Positions 11,852-23,377 of a stretch of 64,000 nt of DNA are shown here, piece by piece (the stretch's first letter is position 1; every line of letters begins with the position of its first letter). Source of the DNA: Hemileia vastatrix (Eukaryota; Basidiomycota; Pucciniomycetes; Pucciniales; Zaghouaniaceae). The DNA lies in the NCBI GenBank assembly GCA_030280995.1, contig JASXTE010000005.1, positions 36,598,203 through 36,662,202 on the forward strand. The letters run 5' to 3'. The translations under genes and the position numbers were made by a program. The notes beneath the pieces are model-generated. The model searched no databases. It saw only the letters and a list, made by a program, of their open reading frames with translations, and had not been told where the DNA came from.

Positions 11852-11932
11852 CGACCAACCCAGGACTCGAACCTGGAGTCTCCTGCTTACACTTGTCGTA
11901 GGCAGGCGCCTTAACCATTGGGCCAGTTAGCC
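11852..11932 (-). tRNA. tRNA-Arg (anticodon ACG) with 8-nt intron
   Basis: On the minus strand the sequence folds fully: acceptor GGCTAAC/GTTGGTC, D arm with GG, anticodon stem CCTGC/GCAGG, variable AGACT, T arm CCAGG-TTCGAGT-CCTGG. The anticodon loop has 15 nt instead of 7, explained by an 8-nt intron CAAGTGTA after position 37, leaving loop CTACGAA and anticodon ACG. A box (TGGCCCAATGG) and B box (GGTTCGAGTCC) are good pol III promoters. A TTTTTT run at 11840-11846 (minus strand) serves as terminator. Confidence 0.93.
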
Positions 11933-11942
11933 GCACGATTTT

Positions 11943-12064
11943 CACTACAAACATTGTAATTTACCATCAACCCTGATGCGTCTTTCCGTCGCACACATTT
12001 GGCGGGGGATGCGTGCGACGGACAGTCGCATCAGGCATGATGCGACATAATAATGTTTGTAGTG
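11943..12064. mobile_element. CACTA-type MITE next to the tRNA gene
   Basis: 122 bp with perfect 13-bp terminal inverted repeats CACTACAAACATT / AATGTTTGTAGTG, flanked by the 3-bp duplication TTT (11940-11942, 12065-12067). CACTA termini plus a 3-bp duplication are the hallmark of CACTA/EnSpm elements. The interior is a further fold: CCCTGATGCG / CGCATCAGG and CCGTCGCAC / GTGCGACGG. No coding capacity. Confidence 0.85.
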
Positions 12065-13000
12065 TTTCCTTGTTGCTATTAGTTTATATATGTAATAACT
12101 AATTGTAAGTATTGTTAAGGAGAAAAATTATATTAATTCATAGTTATTTCACGAGTTTGATAATCGTACCATTAAGGAAGAATTCAACCGTCTCTTCTAG
12201 GTATTAAACATTCTATAATGCCAAATTATTGTTGAAAATTGAATTTATTCTTTATTTTCATCAATGTAGAGTTCATAAGAGAGGTTTTTGACCGTGACAA
12301 ATAGTCTGACAAGGTCTAAACAAAAACAAAAGAAAGTAACGACACGAATTATAGACAGTAACCTCAAAAAAAGATGTACATACATACAAATATATTCAAT
12401 TTTTAGATTCAATTTCTGCGAGAGATGTATGACAATTATCAACAGCGAGAAGGAATAATACTTCGAGTGAAAAAATGGGATTGACATGCTACTTAAGCCA
12501 AAGAGCAAACGACAAGTCCAAGCTTAAGTTCAACACAACATTCAAATACAAGCCCCCGTCAAAATGAGGAATTACCACAAAAAGGAACAAGAATTTGGCG
12601 AAAGAAAAAAAGAAAAAAAGAAAAAAAGAAAAGAAAAGGTCAACAAGTCGGAGACAAAACCAAAGTTGACAAGACTGATTTTGGATTTTTTTTTTCTTTT
12701 TTCTTTTTTCGCTTTCGCTCTCATTTTCATTTTCCGTCCTTTCCATTCTGTTTTTCGCGCCAAACTTTGTTCTTCTTCCATATTGCCCGTCAAATGATTC
12801 TCTATTGGCAGTTATCGTTGCACTGGCCCGTGCGCTTCTTTCCCTGCATGATCGCACTTTCTTTTAAGTTTTGTCCTTCTCCACTCTTTTTCAGTTTCTC
12901 TTTGTTTTATTCTTAATCTTCCCTATAAAATTATCCCAAAATATCATATTTTACCGTTAGTGCAGAGGAAACATCATATCTTGTCACTTATACATCATAA
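12065..13000. other. Intergenic DNA and upstream region of the coiled-coil gene
   Basis: No gene seen. 12596-12650 is a purine run (GAAAGAAAAAAAG repeats) and 12684-12715 a T/C run; the reading frames there (Lys/Arg-rich or Phe/Leu-rich) are low-complexity artefacts. CTATAAAAT at about 12923 lies 78 bp before the ATG at 13001 and is a fair TATA-like element. Confidence 0.5.
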
Positions 13001-14524
13001 ATGCCTGCAGCACCCAGAACTCGTGGTCGTCCACGTGGGAGCGCAAAAACGTCCAGAAAAACCTCTCCAGTCAAAAAAAATTACACAGCCAAAGCTTCAA
13101 AAAACTCAAAACGCCTGTCAGTCAAAAGGCTGGAAAATCATAAACCTCATTATGAAATAGACCTCTCGAAAATTGGGAATGAGAGTGTGAGCGAAAATGA
13201 AAAGGAGGATGAAGAAGACGAGAAAATTCAAAATGTGATGGATGATGATGATGATGAATTTGAGATGAGTTCCGATGTTGATTTTGAGCCATCCAAACCA
13301 CTGTTAGTACCATTTCGAAATCCAAATTAGGTTCCCATCATCAAATTTCTACTCATCTCAATTTGTTTTTTTTTCTTTTGTAATCAATCAAAAAAAAGTT
13401 TGTTTGAACATAGTTCTGCCTCAAACTCAGGCTTAGAACAAATAGCGCGAAAGCTCAAAAGTAAGTGAGGCTAAATGGATGGTTTATAATACTGATATGA
13501 TAAACATAAAATTAAATGGACATCAATTTTTTGCAATGCTCAATAGTTATTAATGTACTTTAAGTCATGAAAAACCTCACCTTCACAGAAAACAGTACTT
13601 ATCTAATAATTTATTTATTTTGTTTCTGATCCCTAGAAAAACAAATCCGGCCCTTGAAATCTGCTTCTGCCAATTTCAAACGAGACATGACAAAGAAATT
13701 GGACAGAATGCAAGTTCAGCAAATCAACAGACTACAGGAACATGAAGCTCAATTGTAAGCCTAGTCCTATTCATGTCTTCATAAATTGTACTTTTTTTCT
13801 CTTTTCGATTGATGTGCTCTGAGATGAATTTCATGTGTTTCTTTTGTAATATTTAGAGAAAGAGCTCATCAAACTGTGGAGAAAATTTGTCTCGGAGGAG
13901 AATCAAGAAGAGCCGATGACTTTTCTAGCAAGTTAACGAATTTTGCCACTCAGGTATTGAAAAACTTTTTTCTCTAATTGCCATGTCATTTAATTGACTT
14001 TTTTTCAAATGAGCATCATAATCTTAACTGACATGTTTTACCAAGATTAAACATTTTTCAGCCATCATTCAAAATTTTTCTACTCAAAAAAGAAATGACG
14101 TACAGGAAGTTTTGGATCAAATAAGAAGTTGTTGTAAGAATTCATATTTCAATGTTTACTACCAATTTTGTTTTACTATGGCTCTGACATTAGCTCATCT
14201 TAAGAGCCTAATGTGAAAAACAACGCAGAATTATATTGACTGGCTATTGGATTTTTTTATCTGCCCACAATTAGTGAAACAAAGGTTGGAGGATATTGAA
14301 ATCATGAAAAATAACATGATGTCTGAAGCAAAAAGAGAATGCAAGCGGCATGTGACTGCCATGCAGGTAAGAGCTTGTGCTTTATGGAACCAATCCCATG
14401 AATGCAGTTTCTTCTTTTGTGTGTGTGAAACTAACTTAATTTAACCTCGAATGAATTCAAGCTTGCCTCTGACAGTCAAGGCTTCCGTCGAAAATACCAC
14501 AAACTCATCAAAGAAGTGCTCTAA
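13001..14524 (+). CDS. Host gene, 7 exons: basic/acidic N-terminus plus coiled coil, unidentified
   Basis: Proposed exons 13001-13302, 13414-13460, 13637-13754, 13857-13953, 14046-14133, 14275-14366, 14462-14524 join in frame to 268 residues ending TAA. All introns (82-176 bp) are GT-AG with donors such as GTTAGT, GTAAGT, GTAAGC, GTAAGA. The N-terminus has an AT-hook-like RTRGRPRGS and is Ser/Lys-rich; residues ~60-100 are strongly acidic (DEEDEKIQNVMDDDDDE). From ~100 the protein is charged and helical, with coiled-coil character (KKLDRMQVQQINRLQEHE, QRLEDIEIMKNNMMSEAKRE). This layout resembles chromosome-associated coiled-coil proteins such as the Cor1/SYCP3 group, but I do not recognise it firmly. 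Function unknown. Confidence 0.8.
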
Positions 14525-16307
14525 AAGAAAACTATTAGTTTTCTTCCTCTCTAAATTTTGGAATAGGACAATCGGAAAAGTCAACAAAAAAAAAAAGAAG
14601 TGATGCAATATTGTTTTTATTATTTAAATTAGATATTCCAATTAAAGTATTAAATATCATGTTAAAATCTTATTATTTTACTTCCATGTATCATCCCAGG
14701 ACCGCATCTGTTATCTCAAAATCCAATCCATCAGAAAAGTCATTATATCATTTATCCATCTTAAAAAGAAAGTTCTCGCTTTGGAACTATAGGTTATTTT
14801 TGTTGGGACTTTAGGGTAGACATAAGTGTTAAGTACTCGACTACATAAGCATGCATATAAATAATACAAAACGCAATAATATAATCATCTGTGTGAATTA
14901 ATACTACCACTTTAGTACAATTTTCACCGCAAACTTTTGGGAAGGGACAAATGATTAAGCCGTCACATAGAGACTGAAATTATACAGATTTTATATTTAT
15001 TATCAAAATGAAACATTCTGCTGCCATAGGTTGAAACAGTGATTAGATGAGGTCAACAATTTTATTTCTTTACTTCCAGATGCTTTTTATTAAATTTGGA
15101 GTTCCTTCAACTGTTTCTATATCAAAGCATAGTTGAAGAATTACAATAACATATAGCACACAACTAAGGCACAGTAAGTAATAAAGCCCAAGACACTACC
15201 ATAATGAATGTATCGTTTACCACACTTCCAACTTCTATGTAGTGTAAAAAAAGATGACCAAAGATCGAAGAAGTGAAAGAAAGTGAAATAGGTAAGTGAC
15301 AAAGAACAACCGTTCTCGAGATTAATTTTCCATACCCGTAACAGTCGTTTCGCAATGCAACATATGTCATCATATATATTCACATAAAGCGTGAGTGCGA
15401 AACAACTTGACATGTATGGGGCCAATGTTGAGGATAAAGAAAGGTAAGATAAGCCTAAAGGGTAGCAGGAAGAGAGTTAATGAGATCCTGAAAATGAAAG
15501 ACCCAAAATGATTAGAAAGGGTTCAAATCGAAGGAAACCAAGTCGCTAAGATGCCTGAAAACAATTGCTGTGTGACTGTCAAGTAAAGAATATAATGATT
15601 ACAAAGTTTCATAAAGGCAGAAAAAAAAAAGAAAGAAAAAAAGTCTTGCAAGCAAGAGTCGACAAAGTTTTTTCTTCCTGTGGAACTGAGAAATCGTTCG
15701 CGTAAATAAGGAAAATCGGGCTTGGGTCAAATTGTGGGTGAGCTTTCATTTGTTCTTTTCTGACGTTCCTTGAGTCAATCTACAACTCGCAGCCCAACCA
15801 GGAAAAGAACATCATCCATTTGTATGCCATTTTGTATTCTTACTGGTTTTCAGCCCTCTTCTTCTAGTCAGCGTTACACTGGCCCACTACTCTTTGCACC
15901 ACAAACTTCAACTACTTTGTCCGCAGCCGTAGTGGCTTAGCATGGCAGTTATGTAGCCATGATAACCATTATTGGCACTGAGATAGAACCACTATACCTA
16001 TGCGCAAAGTAGCTCAAGTTAGTAATAATGGACGCATTTAAGCATTTGTAAGAGGAATATTGTCTTGGCGGAAACTATTAATCTTTGCCTTGTCGATTCT
16101 AGAATTTTCATTTCTGCTAAACTTTTTTGGGCAAATAGAAGACTTTCTTTTCCTCATTTTTCGCTATTTCATCAAAAATTTTTGTAAACTCACATCTATC
16201 AATGATTTAAATTTTTACAATGCAATGACGTTATTAGATATTTGTACACACTCAAAAATGTATTGATGAAACAACATCAAAGGCGTTTATCATATACAGT
16301 ATACCAT
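14525..16307. other. Intergenic, no gene recognised
   Basis: Reading frames are short with no domain signal and no convincing splice chain. A purine run lies at 15619-15645. The region separates two host genes whose 3' ends face each other (convergent), so it must hold both terminators; AATAAT/AATAAA-like signals occur but none is decisive. Confidence 0.45.
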
Positions 16308-17485
16308 CTATAGTATTATGTAATCCTTTAATTTATCCAGTCCCGATATTTGATCAACTCTTTCATATAGCTTGTTTTGATCAAAATCTGGATACGGAGG
16401 CTTGTTCACGTCTCTCCGAAGTAAAACAGCCCGAATGCCACTGGCCTTAGCACCAATGTAATCCCTTAAGAATAAGAATTCAAGAAACGCAAAACAAATG
16501 AGTGTGTTAGAATCGCTTGTTTGTAGGTTAACTTAAACATAAGTTAAAGTACTCACTCAATTAAACTGTCGCCTATGTGAAGAATCATACCTCGCTTCAA
16601 TTGTTCTTGCCTGTTTCGACGAAGAAATTCATTTTGATGGGTTATTGCTGCATCCCAAATTTCGCGAGAAGGCTTAGCAGACCCCACATCCCAACTTGTC
16701 AAGATGTTTTCCTCAGCTATAAATTGCGGAGATATTCCATAGTCTTTTAAAACCTTGATGATCTTGGGGTCTGAGTTTGATACAGCACCAATTGATATTT
16801 GATTCTTCTGAAGGAAAGATAAACATGGCAGCACATCTGAATAAAGAGAGAAACCTTCGCTTGATGAAAATCTCCGTATGATTTGCTGTGAAAGTTGAGG
16901 AATGCAGGAGTCCAGTGCTCGTGCGTAAGTCCAAAACCCATATGCTACTTAGATGTCAGAATTTCACCTCATTCTTATAATAAAGAAGAATTAGTTTCTC
17001 TTACTGTTTAAGGATGGACCAGACTCGAGAAATGTTTGATATATTACCTTGGTCCACCACTGATCAGGTGTGAGATTTTGGAGTTTTCCATAGTTTGGAA
17101 AATCATAATCAGTCTGTGAAAATGCTGCCGTCACACTTTCCATCATCATAGACAAGGAAGTCCGATTCCAGGAAGATTCTGTTACCTCAGTTCATTGAAA
17201 ATCTTTAGGAAAAAGTTGTTACCTTTCTTAAACGAGAAAGCCACCTTATCGGAATCGAAATTTAACCCAAAACTCTTGGCAATAGCACTCTACTTTCGAT
17301 ATTAGCAACAAGGAATGATAAGTTAGAAGTCTCATAAAAAACAAAAGAATTAAACAGTTTGACGAGAAAAAAAAAGAGGGCAAGAGCAACGATCGACTGA
17401 CGTATTGAATGTGAACCGGTTCGCGAGGAATTATCAGTGTAGCGAACAAATCAAATAAAACATGTCGAGTTTGTTGCAAGCTCAT
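16308..17485 (-). CDS. HAD-superfamily hydrolase, HDHD3-like, 5 exons
   Basis: Exons on the minus strand: 17402-17485, 17223-17289, 17005-17124, 16557-16944, 16308-16464. They join in frame to 271 residues; donors GTCAGT, GTAACA, GTAAGA, GTGAGT; all acceptors AG. HAD motif I is VLFDLFATLI (nucleophile Asp kept; second position Ala, as in haloacid-dehalogenase/HDHD3-type DAxGT sequences rather than DxD phosphatases). Motif II is AVSNSD, motif III the Lys in SAKPSREIW, motif IV HIGDSLIEDYIGAKASG. Size fits HDHD3 (about 250-300). The substrate is not known; a cytosolic or mitochondrial small-molecule hydrolase is likely. Translation start is the first ATG of the N-terminal frame. Confidence 0.88.
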
Positions 17486-18563
17486 TGAAAATCAACTGAT
17501 ATAAGGCTTTAAATATACAGCTTTACCAAGGTTTTGCTTAACAGGTTCACGAAATTGAAAGGTGGTCTTATCTACTCTAAAAAAAATTACTGGCATTATA
17601 CATGCTTGGAAGAGAGTGCGAATTCTTTAGAGCTTGATTATTGCATTTTGCATTTTGCATTTTGCATTTTACTTTATTATACTTTAAAAAGAAATGTATC
17701 CTCATCTATCTATCAATTTTTTGAATTTTTTTAATACACCATTCACTCTTACTTGACGGTGAGGCACGAAACATGCTTCTGGTGTGTGAGGAAATATCAC
17801 ATATTTATTTATTAGAGGGTATCAAAGTTAGAAATCTGCTACTCTAAAAATCCTTTTTTTCCCACCAAATCAGCCCTGATTATGTTCTTATATATAGCAT
17901 ACCTTGCAACAAAACCCCCTTTTTTCTACTTATTAACGTTGAGGTTGCAGCAGTGTTTTGATGGCAAGAAATACCCTCTAATTTATGGAGAGTTTCAGAC
18001 TTTAATATCCCTTATTATAGGGTATCAAAGCACTCCAATCTTCTATTCAACTAATGGCCAATAAAAATAAAATACCCCAGCTACTATCTATCATTTTTTT
18101 GACAATGAGGAGTATCAAAGTATTTGCTTCCATCATATTCTTATCCACTAGCCCTAGTGCTATTATATAAAAAACATAAAATAACTCATATATCTTGCTC
18201 TAATGTCCCAATTTCCTCTCCCATTTGTGGATCTTAAACTCATCACCAAGACCAGCATGCAAGTCCGCAATGAAGGTTTTTCTTTGACCAGCATTTAACC
18301 TTTAGTTACTTTTTCTTTACCTCCCAGTAAGATTTTTCTGAAATTTCTAGCCACTTCACCTTTTCATGCCAAATTATCATCATTCTTCACATCGACAAAG
18401 TTTTACTTTACTCATGAGTCTCACTTACCACATTTCCACCACAATTTTACACTCAGATATCACATTTCATCATTTTCTAATTCTTTTCTTAATTTTATAC
18501 TTGTGTATCACATTTCATCATTTTCTAACTGTTTACCCTTCTCACTTCTCACTTAGCCATCAT
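17486..18563. other. Non-coding, upstream of HAD gene and left flank of element B
   Basis: No gene. Several GGTATCAAAG motifs (about 17818, 18021, 18106) suggest relics of another small transposon family, but I could not define ends. At 18440-18530 an imperfect direct repeat (CACATTTCATCATTTTCTAA twice) forms the left flank of element B; a related copy lies just right of B (30891-30925), so B inserted inside a repeat array. Confidence 0.45.
17641..17670. repeat. TTGCATT heptamer microsatellite
   Basis: Four tandem copies of a 7-bp unit (TTGCATT). Confidence 0.85.
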
Positions 18564-19029
18564 AATAGGGGGTTTCAATGTTCAGGGATCCACAATTAGG
18601 GATCAGGAATTTTTTTTGCCAGGATCAGACATTATTAATTTCAGAAGATTCTTATCCACTAGCCCTGGGGCTAGTTGATAAGGACTGCACAATAATGCAT
18701 TATTCTGCCTCTTATACCCCAATGTCCATTTCTAGTTCTTGATCCCAAACTCATTCCATCCATGATTGATTTGTAAGCAAATCACATGACATATAATTGC
18801 AGATGCCATCCTTATATGTCTCTTCACTCTATGCTACTTGATTTTGGTGGCAAACACATAACATTTTTTCTCATCCTTATGTGTCTCTTCACTCTATAAT
18901 GCTTAATTTTGGTGGTGAACACATAACATTTTTTTCTGTCTTTACACCCCATCTGCTCATTTGGTGTTGAGGTCCAAATTCCCACTCATCACCTAAACCA
19001 TCTACTAATAAAATTTTCTGCCAAAAATA

Positions 19030-19280
19030 ATGAAGAACCTCTTTACTAAGAAGAAATTTCACTCAGCTATGAATGCTATCACTTTAACTTTAGCTGCTGA
19101 CTATGATTCTGACTCAGGTTTGGAAGACAATTTAGCTTACATGTCTTTTCAATGATCTTTATGAAGAAGAGGATCCCAGACCTGTACCAGCTCTTGCCTC
19201 CCTTGAATCAAAAACCATTCTTTCCACCAGCATATGCTCTGTCATTATGCCAACCACCCTCCAACATTTTTAAACACAAG
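19030..19280 (+). pseudogene. B transposase N-terminal relic
   Basis: ATG at 19030 begins MKNLFTKKKFHSAMNAI and DYDSDSGLEDNLAYM, colinear with the transposase start in C. After a stop and frameshift at about 19153 little remains; the catalytic domain is deleted. Confidence 0.75.
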
Positions 19281-19788
19281 CCTTTAAATTTTTTTTTTTC
19301 ATACTTACCAAATGTTCAACTTCTGTGCTTTATTCACTTGGGATTGTGTTTTTGTTTTTTGGATATTCATTTTTATTTTGAATTTATGGTGAATGTCTTT
19401 TTTTTGGATGTCTCATTTGTTTTCATTCACCAGCTCAAAATGAAATCACATATTTTCTGCAATCGCATAATTTTTCACTGTTTCTTTTTTTAATTTATTC
19501 CTCATATCCTCTTCCTCCTCTCCTCCAACATCCCTGAAAAAGTTTGGTTTCATTTATTTTCTCAAATCAACTCTCAAGGTAAGTCATTTTATCCATTTTT
19601 TTTTTTTGAAATTTTGATTGCTAATTATAATTTTTTTCTGATTTTTTTTTCTTTTTTGCATCTAAATTTTTTTTAAGTGGTTATTTTTGATTTTAATGGT
19701 AAAATTAAACTTTTTTTCTCTCCCTCTTTGCTTTCTTTTTTAGCTCAATCATCCTACTCTTCATCCCTCCTTGGCATGTTCATTATCC

Positions 19789-19992
19789 CCCTTTCCCCAT
19801 TTCCCCGTTTCCCCATTTCCCTGTTTCCCTGTTTCCCTGTTTCCCCATTTCCCTGTTTCCCTGTTTCCCTGATTCCCTGATTCCCTGATTCCCTGATTCC
19901 CTGTTTCTCTGTTTCCCTGTTTCCCTGTTTCCCTGTTTCCCTGTTTCCCTGTTTCCCTGTTTCCCTGTTTCCCCATTTCCCTGTTTCCCCCT
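19789..19992. repeat. TTTCCCTG minisatellite in element B
   Basis: About 25 tandem copies of an 8-bp unit TTTCCC(T/C)(G/A). The equivalent place in element C (about 46918-46930) holds only CCCCTTTCCC, so the array expanded after the two copies parted. The Arg/Gly/Asn- or Ser/Pro-rich frames across it are artefacts. Confidence 0.92.
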
Positions 19993-20747
19993 TCCACCTA
20001 TTTCACTATTTTTGGTTCCTTGTCATTAAAAACATACATTGCTCAAACTTTATGCATTTCACTTACTCCATATTCAATTTCCCTATAATTCCAACATCAA
20101 TTTTTCTCACTCTATTTTTCCTACTTTTCAATCAAGGTAAGTTTCATCTCCTTTTTTTCATGCCTATATGATATCTCATTTCTTATATGAAAATTTTATA
20201 CTTAAATATATGTATGACTCTTATCTGGATAACAGTGAAATTATTAAACTCCTTTTGTTCTCATCTCCATTACCACTTTTCAAGTTTTTGTAAAAAATTT
20301 GAAAATAAGACTCTGAACTAGGGTTAAGTTTATTAAAATCAAATTTCCATTTTACAGAAGATTCTCTTGAAGGCTACCTTTCATTTCCCACAAACAGATT
20401 TGAATTTGGTTCAGTGGTTGCTGAGATATTGACTGTTAAAGTTGAGCATTTTTCTCCCAATTTAAATTTTTTTATTTCATTTTTTTATGTAAAGAATTAG
20501 GGTTAGTTTTATTTAAATAATATTTCCTTTAAATAAAGACTCTCCTGAAGCCTATCTCTCAATTCACATAAACAGATTTGAATTTGATTCAGTGGTTACT
20601 GAGATATTGAACTTTAAAGTTGAGCCTTTTTTTCCAAATATCACTTAATTTATTTTGTGTTTTTATATTACAAAATTAGAGAATAAGGCTTATGAAACTC
20701 TTATCTAATGATTATCTAGGATTTTGTCTCCCATAGCTTAGGATGAC

Positions 20748-21225
20748 TCAATTATTTCTTGGCCACTCTCCTGAAAAAATTATATATTTGTGCATTTCAA
20801 TCTAATCATAAACTCACCAAGAAAGCTGGACTTCCCCATTGGACAGATGTTGAATGGGTTGAACTCAGTAAAAATTATATCTTTTATTCTAATTTTATCA
20901 TCAACTATGGAGGATTTCATAGCCAGAGCCATGTTCACAAAACTGATTATAATATGCTTACTTTTTGGCTTTTCTGATATATCAATCCTATCACTGGAAG
21001 ACCAATCCCTTCACCTGCTAAAATCAAGGGCCATGGACTATACTTTCCAGATCAAAAATGTATCATACAATTTGGCTTAGGAGACAGTATTATGTAAGTA
21101 ATTTGGAATTCTTTGAGAGATAATCATCAAACTACTAAGGCATCTCCTGGATTGGAATTTTCCAAAAAGTTTACTCATTTTGGAATTTTTTTTCAGATCA
21201 ATAAAAGTCTGATAAACCAGGTATG
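20748..21225 (+). pseudogene. B TET/JBP-like 2OG-Fe(II) oxygenase relic
   Basis: Broken frame colinear with the gene in element C: KAGLPHWTDVEWVELS, YSNFIINYGGFHSQ, IPSPAKIKGHGLYFPDQ, FGLGDSIM, DNHQTTKASPG, FTHFGIFFQI. Two stops interrupt it (near 20975 and 21092). The iron-ligand motif is changed from H-I-D in C to H-V-H, so this copy cannot be active even if joined. Confidence 0.72.
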
Positions 21226-21555
21226 TAAGGTAAGGGGTGAAGGGTCAATGTTTAAAAACATTAGGGAGAGGTTCTAAATACAGTAATTAAAGTATTTCCA
21301 AATTTTTATTTTTATTTCTTAAATTTTCAATTTATCAGTTTTTAAAGATAATCAATCAATTTAAGTATTGTACCATTGAGCCCTTGTGCTGTATAAAGGT
21401 GTTAATTAAATTATATTCTATGAATGAGTTCATAATACCATTCTTGTCATATGTTTTATTTGACTTTGCTCATGAAATCATTGTCAGATAGTATTTGGGA
21501 TTCCTTTACTTGGTTGATTATCTTTTTTGATTGTTTTATTTAATTATTTATGAAA

Positions 21556-22346
21556 TTAAATGAAAATTTGATTATCCTTACCCCCTCCCAGAGTAGATTG
21601 CAGGGGAGGGAATATTGCCAAATTTTCAAATAAGATGTTTAAAATTTTTGATTTGAAAAATTTTTGAATGGAATATGAACAATAAAATAAAAAAAACTGG
21701 ACATCAAACATTTTCATTAAGCAGTCAATTTCCTCAACATACTTATTAGCTTTAATGCATACTATCAAGAAAACTTTCTAAATAATTTGAAATGAAATAT
21801 GTATGAAATAAAAAAAACTAGTCATCAAAATTTTTTATTAAGCATTCAATTTCATACCAAAACCAGTGGAAGATGAAAAAGTCTTAGCCTTCTTGTACTT
21901 GGCTTGATAGTGCTTGAAGTGTTCAGACATATGTTGAGCCAAAGATCAATCCTTCCCTTTGTCTTATTTTGTAATTCATTTTCCATTAGAAGATATCCAT
22001 TGACTTTTGATGCAGGGGGACATCCTACTTTAGTTGCATTCTCAGTACCAAAACAAGAATAATAATTAGTTTTAATTTTCAGCCAGTTGATAAGTATGAG
22101 ATGATCATCTTTTTTTAGCTGAATGGTCTTTAATTTTTTAGCTGAGCGGGGGAAAGAGGGAGTAATGGGATTTGATGAACAACCGGGGGAAGGATGCCTT
22201 TGAGAAGATCTATGACAATAAGAAATTTTAAGATATTTGAAGATTGAAAAGAGAAGAAAAAAACAGATGAGATGGGAAGGGGTTCTGAATGCATAGAATG
22301 AATAGACAGTATGGGAGTGTGTAGCAAGGTAGGGAGGGTGGCACAT
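21556..22346 (-). pseudogene. B SANT-like coiled-coil protein relic
   Basis: Minus strand 21852-22346 matches exon 1 of the C gene (SSNPITPSFPRSAKK, LILINWLKIKTNYYSCFGTE, SKVNGYLLMENELQNKTKGRIDL). 21690-21768 matches its last residues (CIKANKYVEEIDCLMKMF). The middle is deleted. No long frame remains. Confidence 0.75.
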
Positions 22347-22460
22347 CCAGAAAGTTGTCCAAGATGTGGTTATGAAAAATTGAGGATAAAAATGTCAGAT
22401 AGAGGTGAACATTTACACATAAAAGGTCTAATAGCCCAATTATTAGCAGAAATAATTGTG

Positions 22461-23264
22461 TGTCACCGGACGACCTACACACAAGGTCAAGGATGTTCCT
22501 GCAAGTGAGATGAAAGGTTTAGATACTTCTTTGAAGCACAGAGGGATGGTTTGAGGAAGTGATTTGAAGATGACTTGAAGGAAGATCTACTGCTTCGAGA
22601 TATGTTCGAGAAGAATCCTAATATAGTTTGAAAGGTAATATTAAAATTCTTACAATCTCACAAAGGGTTGGAAACTCAACAATCAAGATTTAGGATTTAG
22701 AAGTGATTATTGAGAAATGAAAGAAAGATACAATAATAATGATTTTCACTTTAGAGTTTTACCACTATTAACTATAAATACGTTTTATAATTTAATTCTA
22801 AGGAATATCGAACCAAAAAACCCAACCCTTTTTATATCCTTTACTCCTCCTTGCATTAACCTCATGCCCATCCACTATTCCGCACACCACAAACCATTTA
22901 AACTATATCCATTACACCTGGACCCTCCTCACTAACATCCGTTAACCCCTTAATACTTCACTAACCATTCTGTCCATGCTCACTACCCCTTAATAACCCA
23001 CAGACATTTCATAAAACTTTTAATGTACTATTATATTGATTATTGCACTGTGCCTCGCTTATTGAGAAAAAGACTAAGACACACTATTGAGAAATTGACA
23101 AATTTAGATTTAGAGTTTAGACTAGCGCGGTTGAATAGCAAGTACACAAAGGAAAGTTGCAGTTGCTATGGAGAATTGCTTTCTGCGCTTCGAGTATGGA
23201 TTTGAGCCCCTTATTATTGATTTAATGAGCTGCTTTTGCCTCAAGTGTCACGTGGCGCATGACA
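22461..23264 (-). repeat. G 3' LTR
   Basis: 804 bp, nearly identical to 30007-30810. Many of the differences are C/T or G/A changes at CpG (TTCGA versus TTTGA). No clear polypurine tract adjoins it at 23265. Confidence 0.95.
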
Positions 23265-23342
23265 GATGCCCGGGTATAGGAACGCGAGCTCCGTTGAGCA
23301 TAAGATATATTTCCCACACTAATTTTTCTTCCTCTTTATTTA

Positions 23343-23366
23343 ATTATTATTATTATTATTATTTTT
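23343..23366. repeat. ATT microsatellite
   Basis: A short (TTA)n run just left of the proposed ATG of the antisense frame in element G. Confidence 0.8.
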
Positions 23367-23377
23367 TAACTCACTAT

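Noticed and set aside
12489..12857. Overlapping frames on both strands rich in Lys/Arg/Glu or Phe
   Set aside because: Produced by a purine run and a T/C run; no splice structure or domain.
15141..15425. Small minus-strand frames between the two host genes
   Set aside because: Short, hydrophobic, with no domain, start context or splice chain.
19677..19997. Repeat-rich frames over the TTTCCCTG array
   Set aside because: Minisatellite artefact; the matching region in C has no such frame.
22717..22935. Frame repeated at 30263-30481
   Set aside because: Part of the G LTRs, where promoter signals lie; no domain and not expected to be coding.
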